Below, piece after piece: positions 1 to 6,141 of a stretch of DNA of 10,000 bases (position 1 is its first letter; each line of letters opens with the position of its first letter). The notes under the pieces are model-generated. The model had not been told where the DNA came from, did not search any database, and was given only the letters and a program-made list of their open reading frames with translations. The stretch covers positions 1 through 10,000 of the forward strand of contig JAIWNQ010000203.1 in assembly GCA_020216745.1 (NCBI GenBank). The letters are read 5' to 3'. The position numbers and the translations under genes are program-made. The DNA is from Candidatus Hydrogenedens sp. (GTDB lineage Bacteria; Hydrogenedentota; Hydrogenedentia; Hydrogenedentales; Hydrogenedentaceae).

Positions 1-81
1 TCACACATTGCTACTTTCAAATTTTATAGGTGAGTTGAAGCATTGAAGAAGTAAGGATATTGGATTGAGATATTTCTAAAT

Positions 82-99
82 AAAAGATGTTGATCTTTT
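82..99 (-). terminator. Weak hairpin just after the protease stop
   Basis: A perfect 7-bp inverted repeat (AAAAGAT, 4-nt loop GTTG, ATCTTTT) lies one base beyond the protease stop codon. Read on the minus strand, the right arm ends in TTTT followed by ATTTA. The position suits a transcript end, but the stem has only one G-C pair and would be weak, so this is a tentative call. Bases 1-81 hold no gene that I can see. Confidence 0.25.
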
Positions 100-100
100 C

Positions 101-1705
101 TTATTCGGGTTCCGTTAGAATTGTTTTTATTGTCGAACGGAGTATTGGATTTTGCTGGCTTTGGTTAATCCATATAGGAGATTGCTTGTAATAGAATTTA
201 ATAAGGTTTTTTCCCCAATCTCCTTGCTGACCTAACCACGAACGAATTTGGCGGAAGAATAGAAGTTGTTCCGATTTTTGGGAAAATATTGTTTTTAAGA
301 AGCAACTTCCACCACAATCTGCTCGTTCCTCGCATTTTGTTCCAGGCTTTAGGTAACATTGAATCAGCGGGTAGAAATATCGGAAGGAGGCAAAGTAATC
401 ATAATTTCTCGAACGGTCTCTACAATTATGTGTTGGACCATTACTTAGCATTCCAACGAGTTGGTAATTGAAATCTTTGCAAAATGCACCGGAACCGCTG
501 GAACCCTGGGAAGTAACGCCTTCATCCCATAAGACTTCAATTGTGTGGTATCTTATCTCGGCACACAGTGAATCCATACAGCTTTCAGTATCTGTTTTGG
601 TAATTTTCCCGATAGCAGATTTTAAGGCAGTCCCTTCTAAATGGTGTGCTCCGTAGAAGGTCATGCCAGAAGTTAGTTCGTTAGAACTCCATCCTGCATA
701 GGCACGACCATAATTACCAATTGGTATATCTCCTATTAATTTAATCAGCTGTCCATCAATGCATTCGCTTTCTACAAGATTAATCGCTCCAGTGGTAACA
801 GGACAGGTATCTGGGTCTGGAAACGGGAAGCCTGAACAATCCTCTGCACGGTAATCCCAAATGACCTGGATGGCTGACCAACGAATGTTTGTATCTGCGA
901 AGCAATGATGGGCTGATATTAGATATGGTTCCAATTCAGGAGTTTCAGGAACATTTATCAATGTGCCTGTGCAAATAATCTCACCATAATTGCGAACAGG
1001 GATAGATAACATCCCTACTGCGGTAGATACTTTTTGAAATTCTGGGTCGTCAACACATCCAATATGTAATGGACAAGGCAAAGCTTTTGCAAATGACTCA
1101 AAAGGCATGTAATAAAACAAAAAGGATTTTAATTTTAATAAAGGTAAGGTTTCTTTGTCGGTTTGTAAAACAAGTATGACAGACTCTTTGTATACAGTTG
1201 GCAACCATGTTTCATCCGATTGGTCTCCAGCGTTATCAAAAGGGCCGTATACCATATATAAATCAGGCACTATGAGCCATAATTTATCTGAATATGAGAG
1301 CTGAGACAAGTCCATAATCAGACGAATACCCTCGGCTGATTCGACCATAAACTCACCGATGGCATAGTAATGTCCATCCGAAAACAGAATCGGGTCACCA
1401 AAGATAAGTCTGCCTTCAATATCAGTTTTTTCTTCTGCAGATATACGTAAAGGTTGTTTATCTCTGGCTTCCTCGTAAAAGAATGATTTTTTACCTGACA
1501 TTCCTGAATAACCATATATCGGATGTGGATAGTTAGCTAATGATGCTACAGGAATATTCCCTAATTTTGCGTTGGGTCCCATGCTTTTCTGTAAAGACCC
1601 GGGAATCGGTGGGAGAAATAAGGTGTCTGCGGAGTCACCCACAGCGGAATAAGACACAGTGGTTAATAAAACTAATACATAAAAAAATACAAGACGATAC
1701 CTCAT
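101..1705 (-). CDS. Secreted trypsin-like serine protease (lysyl endopeptidase-like) with CFI-box-like C-terminus
   Basis: Predicted exported serine endopeptidase of the chymotrypsin fold, 534 residues. Residues 1-20 form a signal peptide (Arg-containing N-terminus, hydrophobic core, AYS/YSA-type end). Residues 21-235 are a propeptide-like or accessory region without recognised motifs. The protease domain runs from about 240 to 450. CTGTLI is at 245-250, and the catalytic His is H267 in SAHHC, matching the TANHC pattern of lysyl endopeptidases. D317 in DGQLIKL fits the DFxLLxL Asp motif, and the nucleophile is S403 in GSSGSG. Many cysteines suggest disulfides. Residues 464-532 (CGGSCFL, then FRQIRSWL, then YYKQSP) resemble a divergent CFI-box C-terminal domain. 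The start codon is preceded by a modest AGAGAA purine stretch. The gene is divergent from miaA and monocistronic. The substrate is unknown; a role in extracellular protein degradation is inferred. The protease fold is a confident call, while Lys specificity is not shown. Confidence 0.85.
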   Translation of the reverse strand: MRYRLVFFYVLVLLTTVSYSAVGDSADTLFLPPIPGSLQKSMGPNAKLGNIPVASLANYPHPIYGYSGMSGKKSFFYEEARDKQPLRISAEEKTDIEGRLIFGDPILFSDGHYYAIGEFMVESAEGIRLIMDLSQLSYSDKLWLIVPDLYMVYGPFDNAGDQSDETWLPTVYKESVILVLQTDKETLPLLKLKSFLFYYMPFESFAKALPCPLHIGCVDDPEFQKVSTAVGMLSIPVRNYGEIICTGTLINVPETPELEPYLISAHHCFADTNIRWSAIQVIWDYRAEDCSGFPFPDPDTCPVTTGAINLVESECIDGQLIKLIGDIPIGNYGRAYAGWSSNELTSGMTFYGAHHLEGTALKSAIGKITKTDTESCMDSLCAEIRYHTIEVLWDEGVTSQGSSGSGAFCKDFNYQLVGMLSNGPTHNCRDRSRNYDYFASFRYFYPLIQCYLKPGTKCEERADCGGSCFLKTIFSQKSEQLLFFRQIRSWLGQQGDWGKNLIKFYYKQSPIWINQSQQNPILRSTIKTILTEPE

Positions 1706-1803
1706 CTTATCTATTCTCTTTTTTGTAGTTATTTATTGTTAAAATATATCTAATTAGCTAATAGCATAAAAAATGATGGATAGATTATACAACAAATTTA
1801 AAT
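1706..1803. promoter_or_regulatory. Divergent intergenic region between the protease and miaA
   Basis: This 98-bp, very AT-rich spacer must hold the promoters for both divergent genes. At 1753-1762 there is a perfect 10-bp palindrome, ATTAGCTAAT, which could be an operator. A weak rightward sigma-70-like pair is TTGTTA at 1736-1741 and TAATAG at 1759-1764, 17 bp apart, which overlaps the palindrome. There is no Shine-Dalgarno sequence before the miaA ATG. These sites are suggestive only. Confidence 0.3.
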
Positions 1804-2724
1804 ATGAATGATTCAAAAAACAGGAAAAGTGTTGTTATACTTGGTCCTACGGCAAGTGGGAAAACTCATTTAGGTGTGCAACTTGCCCACAAGCTTAATG
1901 GAGAAATTCTTTCCGCTGATTCACGACAGGTTTATATTGGTCTTGACATCGGAACAGGAAAAGACCTTGATGAATATGAGAGTGTTTATCCGCCAGTGCG
2001 GTATCATCTTATTGATATTGTTCCCGTTGATTATGAATTTAGTTTGTATGATTACCTTCAATGTTTCCGAGAAGCGATACAGGATGTGTTATCACGGGGA
2101 AAATTTCCTGTAATTGTTGGCGGAACAGGATTGTATCTTGAACGTATTCTTGAAGGATATTCTCTAACAAAGGCACCTCCGAATGAAGCGTTGCGAAACG
2201 AATTAAACAGTTTGGCAATTGAAGAATTACGGATAAAATTGATGCAACTCAAACCAAAACTTCATAACACTACTGATTTGTTAGATAAAGAGAGAATTAT
2301 CCGTGCTATCGAGATTGCTATAGCAGAGAAAGAAGGTGGAGAGATTATCACGGTTCCACCTTTACAATCCATTATTTTAGGTGTCCGATGGGAACGTGAT
2401 ATTCTTAAAAATCGGATTTCAGAGAGATTAAAAAAGAGGCTTCAACAAGGGCTTATTGAAGAGGTAGAAAAACTTTTAAACCATGGGGTATCTGAAGAAC
2501 GACTTTTTCAATTAGGTCTGGAATACCGTTATGTACTTCTATTTTTACAGGGGAAAATTAAGAATAAAAACGATTTGTTTCAGAAGTTACGTTCTGCTAT
2601 CTGGGAGTTTTCAAGAAAACAAGAACATTGGTTCCGAAGATTTGAACGTTCAGGACACTATATTTATTGGATAACCTGTGATGAGATAGAACAAGCATTA
2701 ATATGGATAAAAAACAATTTATGA
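1804..2724 (+). CDS. miaA: tRNA dimethylallyltransferase (MiaA)
   Basis: Cytoplasmic enzyme that transfers a dimethylallyl group to N6 of A37 in tRNAs reading UNN codons, the first step towards ms2i6A. At 306 residues it is of normal length. The P-loop GPTASGKT is at 14-21. The motif SADSRQVYIGLDIGTGK starts at S37, with the conserved Asp at D39. HLIDI is at 68-72 and GGTGLYL at 106-112. A C-terminal WFRRF motif follows. Two segments diverge from typical MiaA: the usual hPND..R..RALE is DLLDKERIIRAIE, and the usual GYKE/GYRE is GLEYR near 239. The start is an ATG with no visible Shine-Dalgarno sequence (AAATTTAAAT precedes it), and no in-frame upstream ATG competes. The stop overlaps the next start as ATGA, which suggests translational coupling with the glycosyltransferase. 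Confidence 0.93.
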   Translation: MNDSKNRKSVVILGPTASGKTHLGVQLAHKLNGEILSADSRQVYIGLDIGTGKDLDEYESVYPPVRYHLIDIVPVDYEFSLYDYLQCFREAIQDVLSRGKFPVIVGGTGLYLERILEGYSLTKAPPNEALRNELNSLAIEELRIKLMQLKPKLHNTTDLLDKERIIRAIEIAIAEKEGGEIITVPPLQSIILGVRWERDILKNRISERLKKRLQQGLIEEVEKLLNHGVSEERLFQLGLEYRYVLLFLQGKIKNKNDLFQKLRSAIWEFSRKQEHWFRRFERSGHYIYWITCDEIEQALIWIKNNL

Positions 2725-4058
2725 ATGAAAAAATATCTGAATATTTGACTAAAAAAGCGACATTAACACCATGGTCTTTGGAGACACATTTGAACAAGGA
2801 AATTGAACAGGTCGTTGTTATACCTGCATATAACGAATTTGCGGGAATTTTAACACTTTTTCAGTCACTAAGTATGAATCCTATTCAACTATGTGAAAAG
2901 ACCTTGGTTATAGTAGTTGTGAATAATCAGAATGAGACGATATCACCACCTGAGGCATTAAAAAACAATCAAGAGACTATTGAGTTTCTAAAAACATGTA
3001 TGTATTCAAATCAAACACCTTTTCCCATTGGAATTATTGATGCGTCATCAGCGGGCTATGAATTTCCAGTAGGGCAAGGCGTTGGATTGGCTCGTAAAAT
3101 TGGGCTCGACTGGGGTTTGCGATATTTGGCTGAAGAAGGAAATAGTTTTGGTGGACTAATCTGTTTAGATGCGGACTGTACCGTTTCTGATAATTATCTT
3201 TTCACGTGGAATTCTTTTTTTAAAGAGAATCCTAATTCAGCAGGGGTTATGTATTCTGAACATCCGATAGAGCATACACCGTTAGGTTTATGTATGCTTG
3301 CCTATGAAATTTATTTGCGAACCTATGAACTTGGATTATGTTATGCACAATCACCATATACCTTCCTGCCTATAGGTTCAACTATCGGTGTACCTGCGGT
3401 ACTCTACGCAGCATCGGGAGGAATGAGTACACGTATTGCTGGGGAAGATTTTTATTTTCTACAACAACTTGCACGAATCAGTGGAATTAAAAGGATTACT
3501 GAAGCCACTGTTTTTCCATCATCTCGTTTGTCAGAACGGGTACCTTTTGGAACAGGTGCTAAATTAAAACAATATATGAATCAGCCTGAAAAACGTTTCT
3601 CTTTTTATCCATTTTCGGCGTTCGAAATTTTGAGAAGATGGATTCAGTGTCTTGACCATCCTGATGAAAATGCTGAATACATGTTACTTCAAGCAGAAAC
3701 TATACACCCAGAGTTGGCACACTTCCTCAGTTCTAACTACTGGCTTCAAAAAACAAGCAAGATATTTAAACAACATAAGAACCGTAGTAGATTGATATAT
3801 CATCTTCATGAATGGTTTGATGGTTTAAAAACACTTCGTCTGCTGAATCACTTAAAAGAATTTGCTTTTGTTGAGACAACGGTTTTTGAGACATTAAAAG
3901 AATTTGTTGTTCGACTAAATATGAGTGAATTTGAACATATCAATTTTGAAAGCATCCAATATGAATATAACCAACAACATGTCCTATTAAATACACTTCG
4001 AAAAAGTTGGGATAAATTAAAAATAGCAGGGATTAATTACCATTTGAACAGCAATTAA
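2721..4058 (+). CDS. Glycosyltransferase family 2-like protein (GT-A fold)
   Basis: Predicted cytosolic nucleotide-sugar glycosyltransferase, 445 residues from the ATG that overlaps the miaA stop (ATGA). An in-frame ATG at 2703 would add six residues; I prefer the 4-base overlap. In the chosen numbering, the N-terminal GT2 signature VVVIPAYNE ends at 39. VGLARKIG is at 121-128. The metal/UDP-binding DxD is D150-A-D152, preceded by a hydrophobic strand. A GED motif at 241-243 sits where GT2 enzymes carry the catalytic acidic pair. PSSRLSERVPFGTG is at 266-279. From memory, the VGLARKIG, GED and VPFGTG combination resembles a soluble GT2 group common in Bacteroidota. The C-terminal 150 residues are helical-looking and unassigned. 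No membrane segments are seen. The acceptor is unknown, and the coupling to miaA gives no clear functional clue. Confidence 0.8.
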   Translation: MNEKISEYLTKKATLTPWSLETHLNKEIEQVVVIPAYNEFAGILTLFQSLSMNPIQLCEKTLVIVVVNNQNETISPPEALKNNQETIEFLKTCMYSNQTPFPIGIIDASSAGYEFPVGQGVGLARKIGLDWGLRYLAEEGNSFGGLICLDADCTVSDNYLFTWNSFFKENPNSAGVMYSEHPIEHTPLGLCMLAYEIYLRTYELGLCYAQSPYTFLPIGSTIGVPAVLYAASGGMSTRIAGEDFYFLQQLARISGIKRITEATVFPSSRLSERVPFGTGAKLKQYMNQPEKRFSFYPFSAFEILRRWIQCLDHPDENAEYMLLQAETIHPELAHFLSSNYWLQKTSKIFKQHKNRSRLIYHLHEWFDGLKTLRLLNHLKEFAFVETTVFETLKEFVVRLNMSEFEHINFESIQYEYNQQHVLLNTLRKSWDKLKIAGINYHLNSN

Positions 4059-4063
4059 TCCCT
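4028..4063 (-). terminator. Inverted repeat across the glycosyltransferase stop, likely terminator of the cysteine-rich gene
   Basis: A perfect 11-bp inverted repeat (AGGGATTAATT at 4028-4038, AATTAATCCCT at 4053-4063) encloses a 14-nt loop. The glycosyltransferase TAA (4056-4058) lies within the right arm. On the plus strand the stem is followed by GGATAGGAGG with no U-tract. On the minus strand it is followed by GCTATTTTTAATTT, a plausible U-tract. It therefore fits best as the intrinsic terminator of the convergent leftward gene whose stop is at 4109. Some bidirectional action is possible. Confidence 0.5.
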
Positions 4064-4108
4064 TAGGATAGGAGGTATAGGGTAAGTTTGTCAGGGATAG
4101 GCTACATT

Positions 4109-4519
4109 TTAGGCTTTAGTAGATTCGCAACAAGAACTACAACAGGAACATGTATCTTTACATGAGCAAGCAGTATTTTTTGCTTCGTTTCCAGCACATT
4201 TACATGCAGTGCAACAAGAACAGTTATTGCAGGATGTATTTGAACTAACATTTTTCTTTTCAGCATTTCCTTCATCTTTTTTATCACAGGGCTTGGAATT
4301 ACAGCAAGGTGAGTTAGATGATTTTTCTTTGTCATTAGACTTTACAGATTTGTCATTTGGACATGCTTGTTTTGCGGAGGAACAACATGACGAAGATTTC
4401 ATGTATGGGCAACCAGAACTACCCTTGCCTTCTTTACTTTGCTCTGCAAATAGCGACATAGTTACAACAAGAGTGGCAACCACTATCAATGATAAGGTAA
4501 TAATTTTTTTCGACTTCAT
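4109..4519 (-). CDS. Exported cysteine-rich, metallothionein-like small protein of unknown function
   Basis: I do not recognise a family. The 136-residue product has a clear signal peptide: basic MKSKK, a hydrophobic stretch from about 6 to 22, and a likely cut after LFA at 23-25. The mature part is low-complexity and rich in Ser, Lys, Asn and Cys, with 20 cysteines. They are sparse at first (C37, C45-46, C53, C72-73, C78) and dense at the end (97, 100, 102, 103, 106, 108, then 118, 120, 124, 126, 127, 130, 131). CxC, CC and CxxC spacings recall metallothioneins, so binding of soft metals outside the cytoplasm is a reasonable guess, not shown. A strong AAGGAG (4527-4532) lies 7 nt before the ATG, which supports a real gene. 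A 5' UTR hairpin sits just upstream of the SD. The gene is convergent with the glycosyltransferase gene. Confidence 0.7.
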   Translation of the reverse strand: MKSKKIITLSLIVVATLVVTMSLFAEQSKEGKGSSGCPYMKSSSCCSSAKQACPNDKSVKSNDKEKSSNSPCCNSKPCDKKDEGNAEKKNVSSNTSCNNCSCCTACKCAGNEAKNTACSCKDTCSCCSSCCESTKA

Positions 4520-4526
4520 CTTACTT

Positions 4527-4551
4527 CTCCTTCTTGATTAGGTTTAATCAA
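4527..4551 (-). promoter_or_regulatory. Ribosome binding site and adjacent hairpin upstream of the cysteine-rich gene
   Basis: On the minus strand, AAGGAG (4527-4532) is preceded after one base by a perfect 7-bp inverted repeat, TTGATTA / TAATCAA (4534-4540 and 4545-4551), with a 4-nt loop. In RNA the hairpin would abut the ribosome binding site. In DNA it could be a dyad operator. The repeat is perfect, but its AT content makes the RNA stem weak. Confidence 0.35.
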
Positions 4552-4737
4552 CTTTTGTCATATATAACATCCATATCATTTTGTTTTATTCCACAAAAAT
4601 TTAATTATTTTAAGAACCCAATAAAAGCTGTCATATTTCTTTGAAGTCCTAAAACATCAATTTATACTTACTCACGAAGGACAAAGGACTATTGATAACT
4701 TAAAATTAAATACATTCAATAAAGTAAATAGTATCCA

Positions 4738-5313
4738 TTAAGGACTACTTGTCGGCTGAGGAGGCGGTGTTTCTTTTGACTGGGGGATAGAGTAAAACGC
4801 TACCGCAATTAATATCCACCCAACATACATAGCCAGAAAACCCAGCCCAAACAATATAATACCCACAGCCCCCCAAAAAATAATATTCCCTGCCAGGTTA
4901 AAAAGATTTACCCCGGTATACTGTCCTAAAAGATCAAAACTCTGTTTGTAAAAATAAGAACCGAACACAAATATAATATAAAAGATTAGTATTGCAAAGA
5001 TTATCCCGAATCCGAACATTGCCATACCTGCATCCTCTCTGCCTGAGGACTCGGATAACAACATCGCAGGAAGAAGAGAACCTAAACCTAATATTAAAGC
5101 AATAAATATCCCCACAAAACCCATTACCCAGCCAATAAGGAATTTGTTAAAAATATTTTTATCATTATAAATTTGAGAGAAATTGTACATGGATATTAAT
5201 AACAAAATAATTCCTGCTATACTAAGCAAAAAGCCAATATATGGAATAGGCGTTAATAAAATAAACACAGTCCCTAATAAACCGAAATTTTTTTCTTTTC
5301 CATTATTGTTCAT
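4738..5313 (-). CDS. DUF996-like integral membrane protein
   Basis: A 191-residue membrane protein of unknown biochemical role. Hydrophobic segments lie at about 10-42 (two, split by TPIPY), 54-82, 97-122 and 138-175 (two close helices). The segments SxYNFSQIYNDKNIFNKFLIG (43-60), FYKQSFDLLGQYTGVNLFNLAG (121-142) and the final VAFYSIP match what I remember of the DUF996 family, including the conserved tail of the last helix. The extreme C-terminus is a Pro/Ser/Gln-rich tail. The start is well supported: AAGGAG at 5321-5326 (minus strand) lies 7 nt before the ATG, and a sigma-70-like promoter lies further upstream. It appears monocistronic. I see no clear terminator in the roughly 200 bp separating it from the cysteine-rich gene downstream, so read-through into that gene is possible. 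Confidence 0.8.
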   Translation of the reverse strand: MNNNGKEKNFGLLGTVFILLTPIPYIGFLLSIAGIILLLISMYNFSQIYNDKNIFNKFLIGWVMGFVGIFIALILGLGSLLPAMLLSESSGREDAGMAMFGFGIIFAILIFYIIFVFGSYFYKQSFDLLGQYTGVNLFNLAGNIIFWGAVGIILFGLGFLAMYVGWILIAVAFYSIPQSKETPPPQPTSSP

Positions 5314-5346
5314 AATTTATCTCCTTTTTTAATTAGAGTTTATAAT

Positions 5347-5375
5347 ATTATACATAAAGGTTCCATATAAAGCAA
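5347..5375 (-). promoter_or_regulatory. Sigma-70-like promoter for the DUF996 gene
   Basis: On the minus strand, TTGCTT (plus positions 5370-5375) and a perfect TATAAT (5347-5352) are separated by exactly 17 bp. Transcription would start near 5340 and give a leader of about 27 nt containing the AAGGAG ribosome binding site. Confidence 0.6.
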
Positions 5376-5381
5376 TAGAAA

Positions 5382-5411
5382 TTTATATTGATTTGCTGTT
5401 TACAATATAAT
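5382..5411 (+). promoter_or_regulatory. Sigma-70-like promoter for the broken hydrolase gene
   Basis: A perfect TATAAT at 5406-5411 has a weak -35-like TTTATA (5382-5387) 18 bp upstream. A start near 5418 would leave the AAGGAG at 5430-5435 in a short leader. The -10 is good and the -35 is poor. The leftward DUF996 promoter lies back to back with it. Confidence 0.4.
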
Positions 5412-5443
5412 ATGAAAGAAAAAAAATATAAGGAGTTTTCGTT

Positions 5444-5925
5444 TTGGAAGTTAAAGTTTATGAAATTACACCGTTTTTAGTAAATACTTATATTTTGATT
5501 GATAATGGGGAAGCTATTGTCATTGACCCCAGAGAATCAAATTTAAGACTGATTAAAGATTTAGAGAAATTGAATGTAAAAGCCGTGATAAATACCCATT
5601 GCCATATTGACATTGTGGGGGTAATGCAAGTGTTTGCAGAGCAACATCAGCACCTTTATTGATGCATCCAGAAAATGAGGTTGTCCTGCAAACATTGGGA
5701 CAACAGGCACTATTATTCGGTGTCCCTTTCCAGGCATCTCCTCCCCCTGATGATTATTTGCAAGAAGGAGACGAAATTAAAGTAGGCAATTTAACATTAA
5801 AGGTGTTATATACCCCGGGACATGCCCCGGGACATATCTCCCTTGCAGGAGATGGCTTTGTCTTTGTAGGGGATGTGCTATTCCAGGGTTCTATCGGTCG
5901 AACCGAAATTAAACAATTCATATAA
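5444..5925 (+). pseudogene. Metallo-beta-lactamase-fold hydrolase (glyoxalase II-like), frameshifted and C-terminally truncated
   Basis: Remnant of a small Zn-dependent hydrolase of the glyoxalase II/YcbL-like group. The start is TTG at 5444, chosen because AAGGAG (5430-5435) is 8 nt upstream and the protein begins in the usual way (VYEI...NTYILID..AIVIDPRE). THCHID occupies residues 51-56 (codons 5594-5611). The next codon should be His to complete THxHxDH. Instead the frame gives ATT (Ile) and reaches a stop at 5660-5662. Restoring one base before 5612 turns the sequence into CAT-TGT-GGG-GGT-AAT (HCGGN), continuing through SAPLLMHPE to TPGHAPGH and FVGDVLFQGSIGRTE, all family motifs. The second frame stops at 5923-5925. 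The repaired protein would be 160 residues, against a usual 205-210. The PGHGP metal motif is missing and is not found downstream in any frame. A real pseudogene is likely; the single base alone could be a sequencing error. Confidence 0.85.
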
Positions 5926-6141
5926 AGGAAATGTTGACCCAAGGCAGATGAGGGATATTAACATTTATGGGTATGTTTCCTTTTTACAATTGATGTGTTC
6001 ATTCTTATCAAGAGATTTTTTTAGATTTAGACATTTCAAAGATTATTTAATATTGATTTTGATATTGTTATATGTAATAATATTTATTGTGTTTGTAAAT
6101 CTTTTTATTAATATTAACCCTTAATCATAGGAGACGGCATT

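Noticed and set aside
4209..4541. A 110-codon open frame on the plus strand opposite the cysteine-rich gene
   Set aside because: It is an antisense shadow. The minus-strand frame has a signal peptide and a strong ribosome binding site, and this one has neither.
4620..4700. AGTCCT/AGGACT and ATCAAT/ATTGAT inverted repeats between the cysteine-rich and DUF996 genes
   Set aside because: The arms are arranged so that both pairs cannot form one nested stem, and no U-tract follows, so a terminator is not supported.
5813..5836. Two tandem copies of a CCCCGGGACAT-type 12-bp unit
   Set aside because: They encode the ordinary TPGHAPGH metal-binding motif of the hydrolase, so this is a coding repeat and not a regulatory one.
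5873..6124. An 83-codon open frame with a hydrophobic C-terminal half
   Set aside because: It starts inside the broken hydrolase in another frame, has no ribosome binding site, and its hydrophobicity follows from T-rich DNA.
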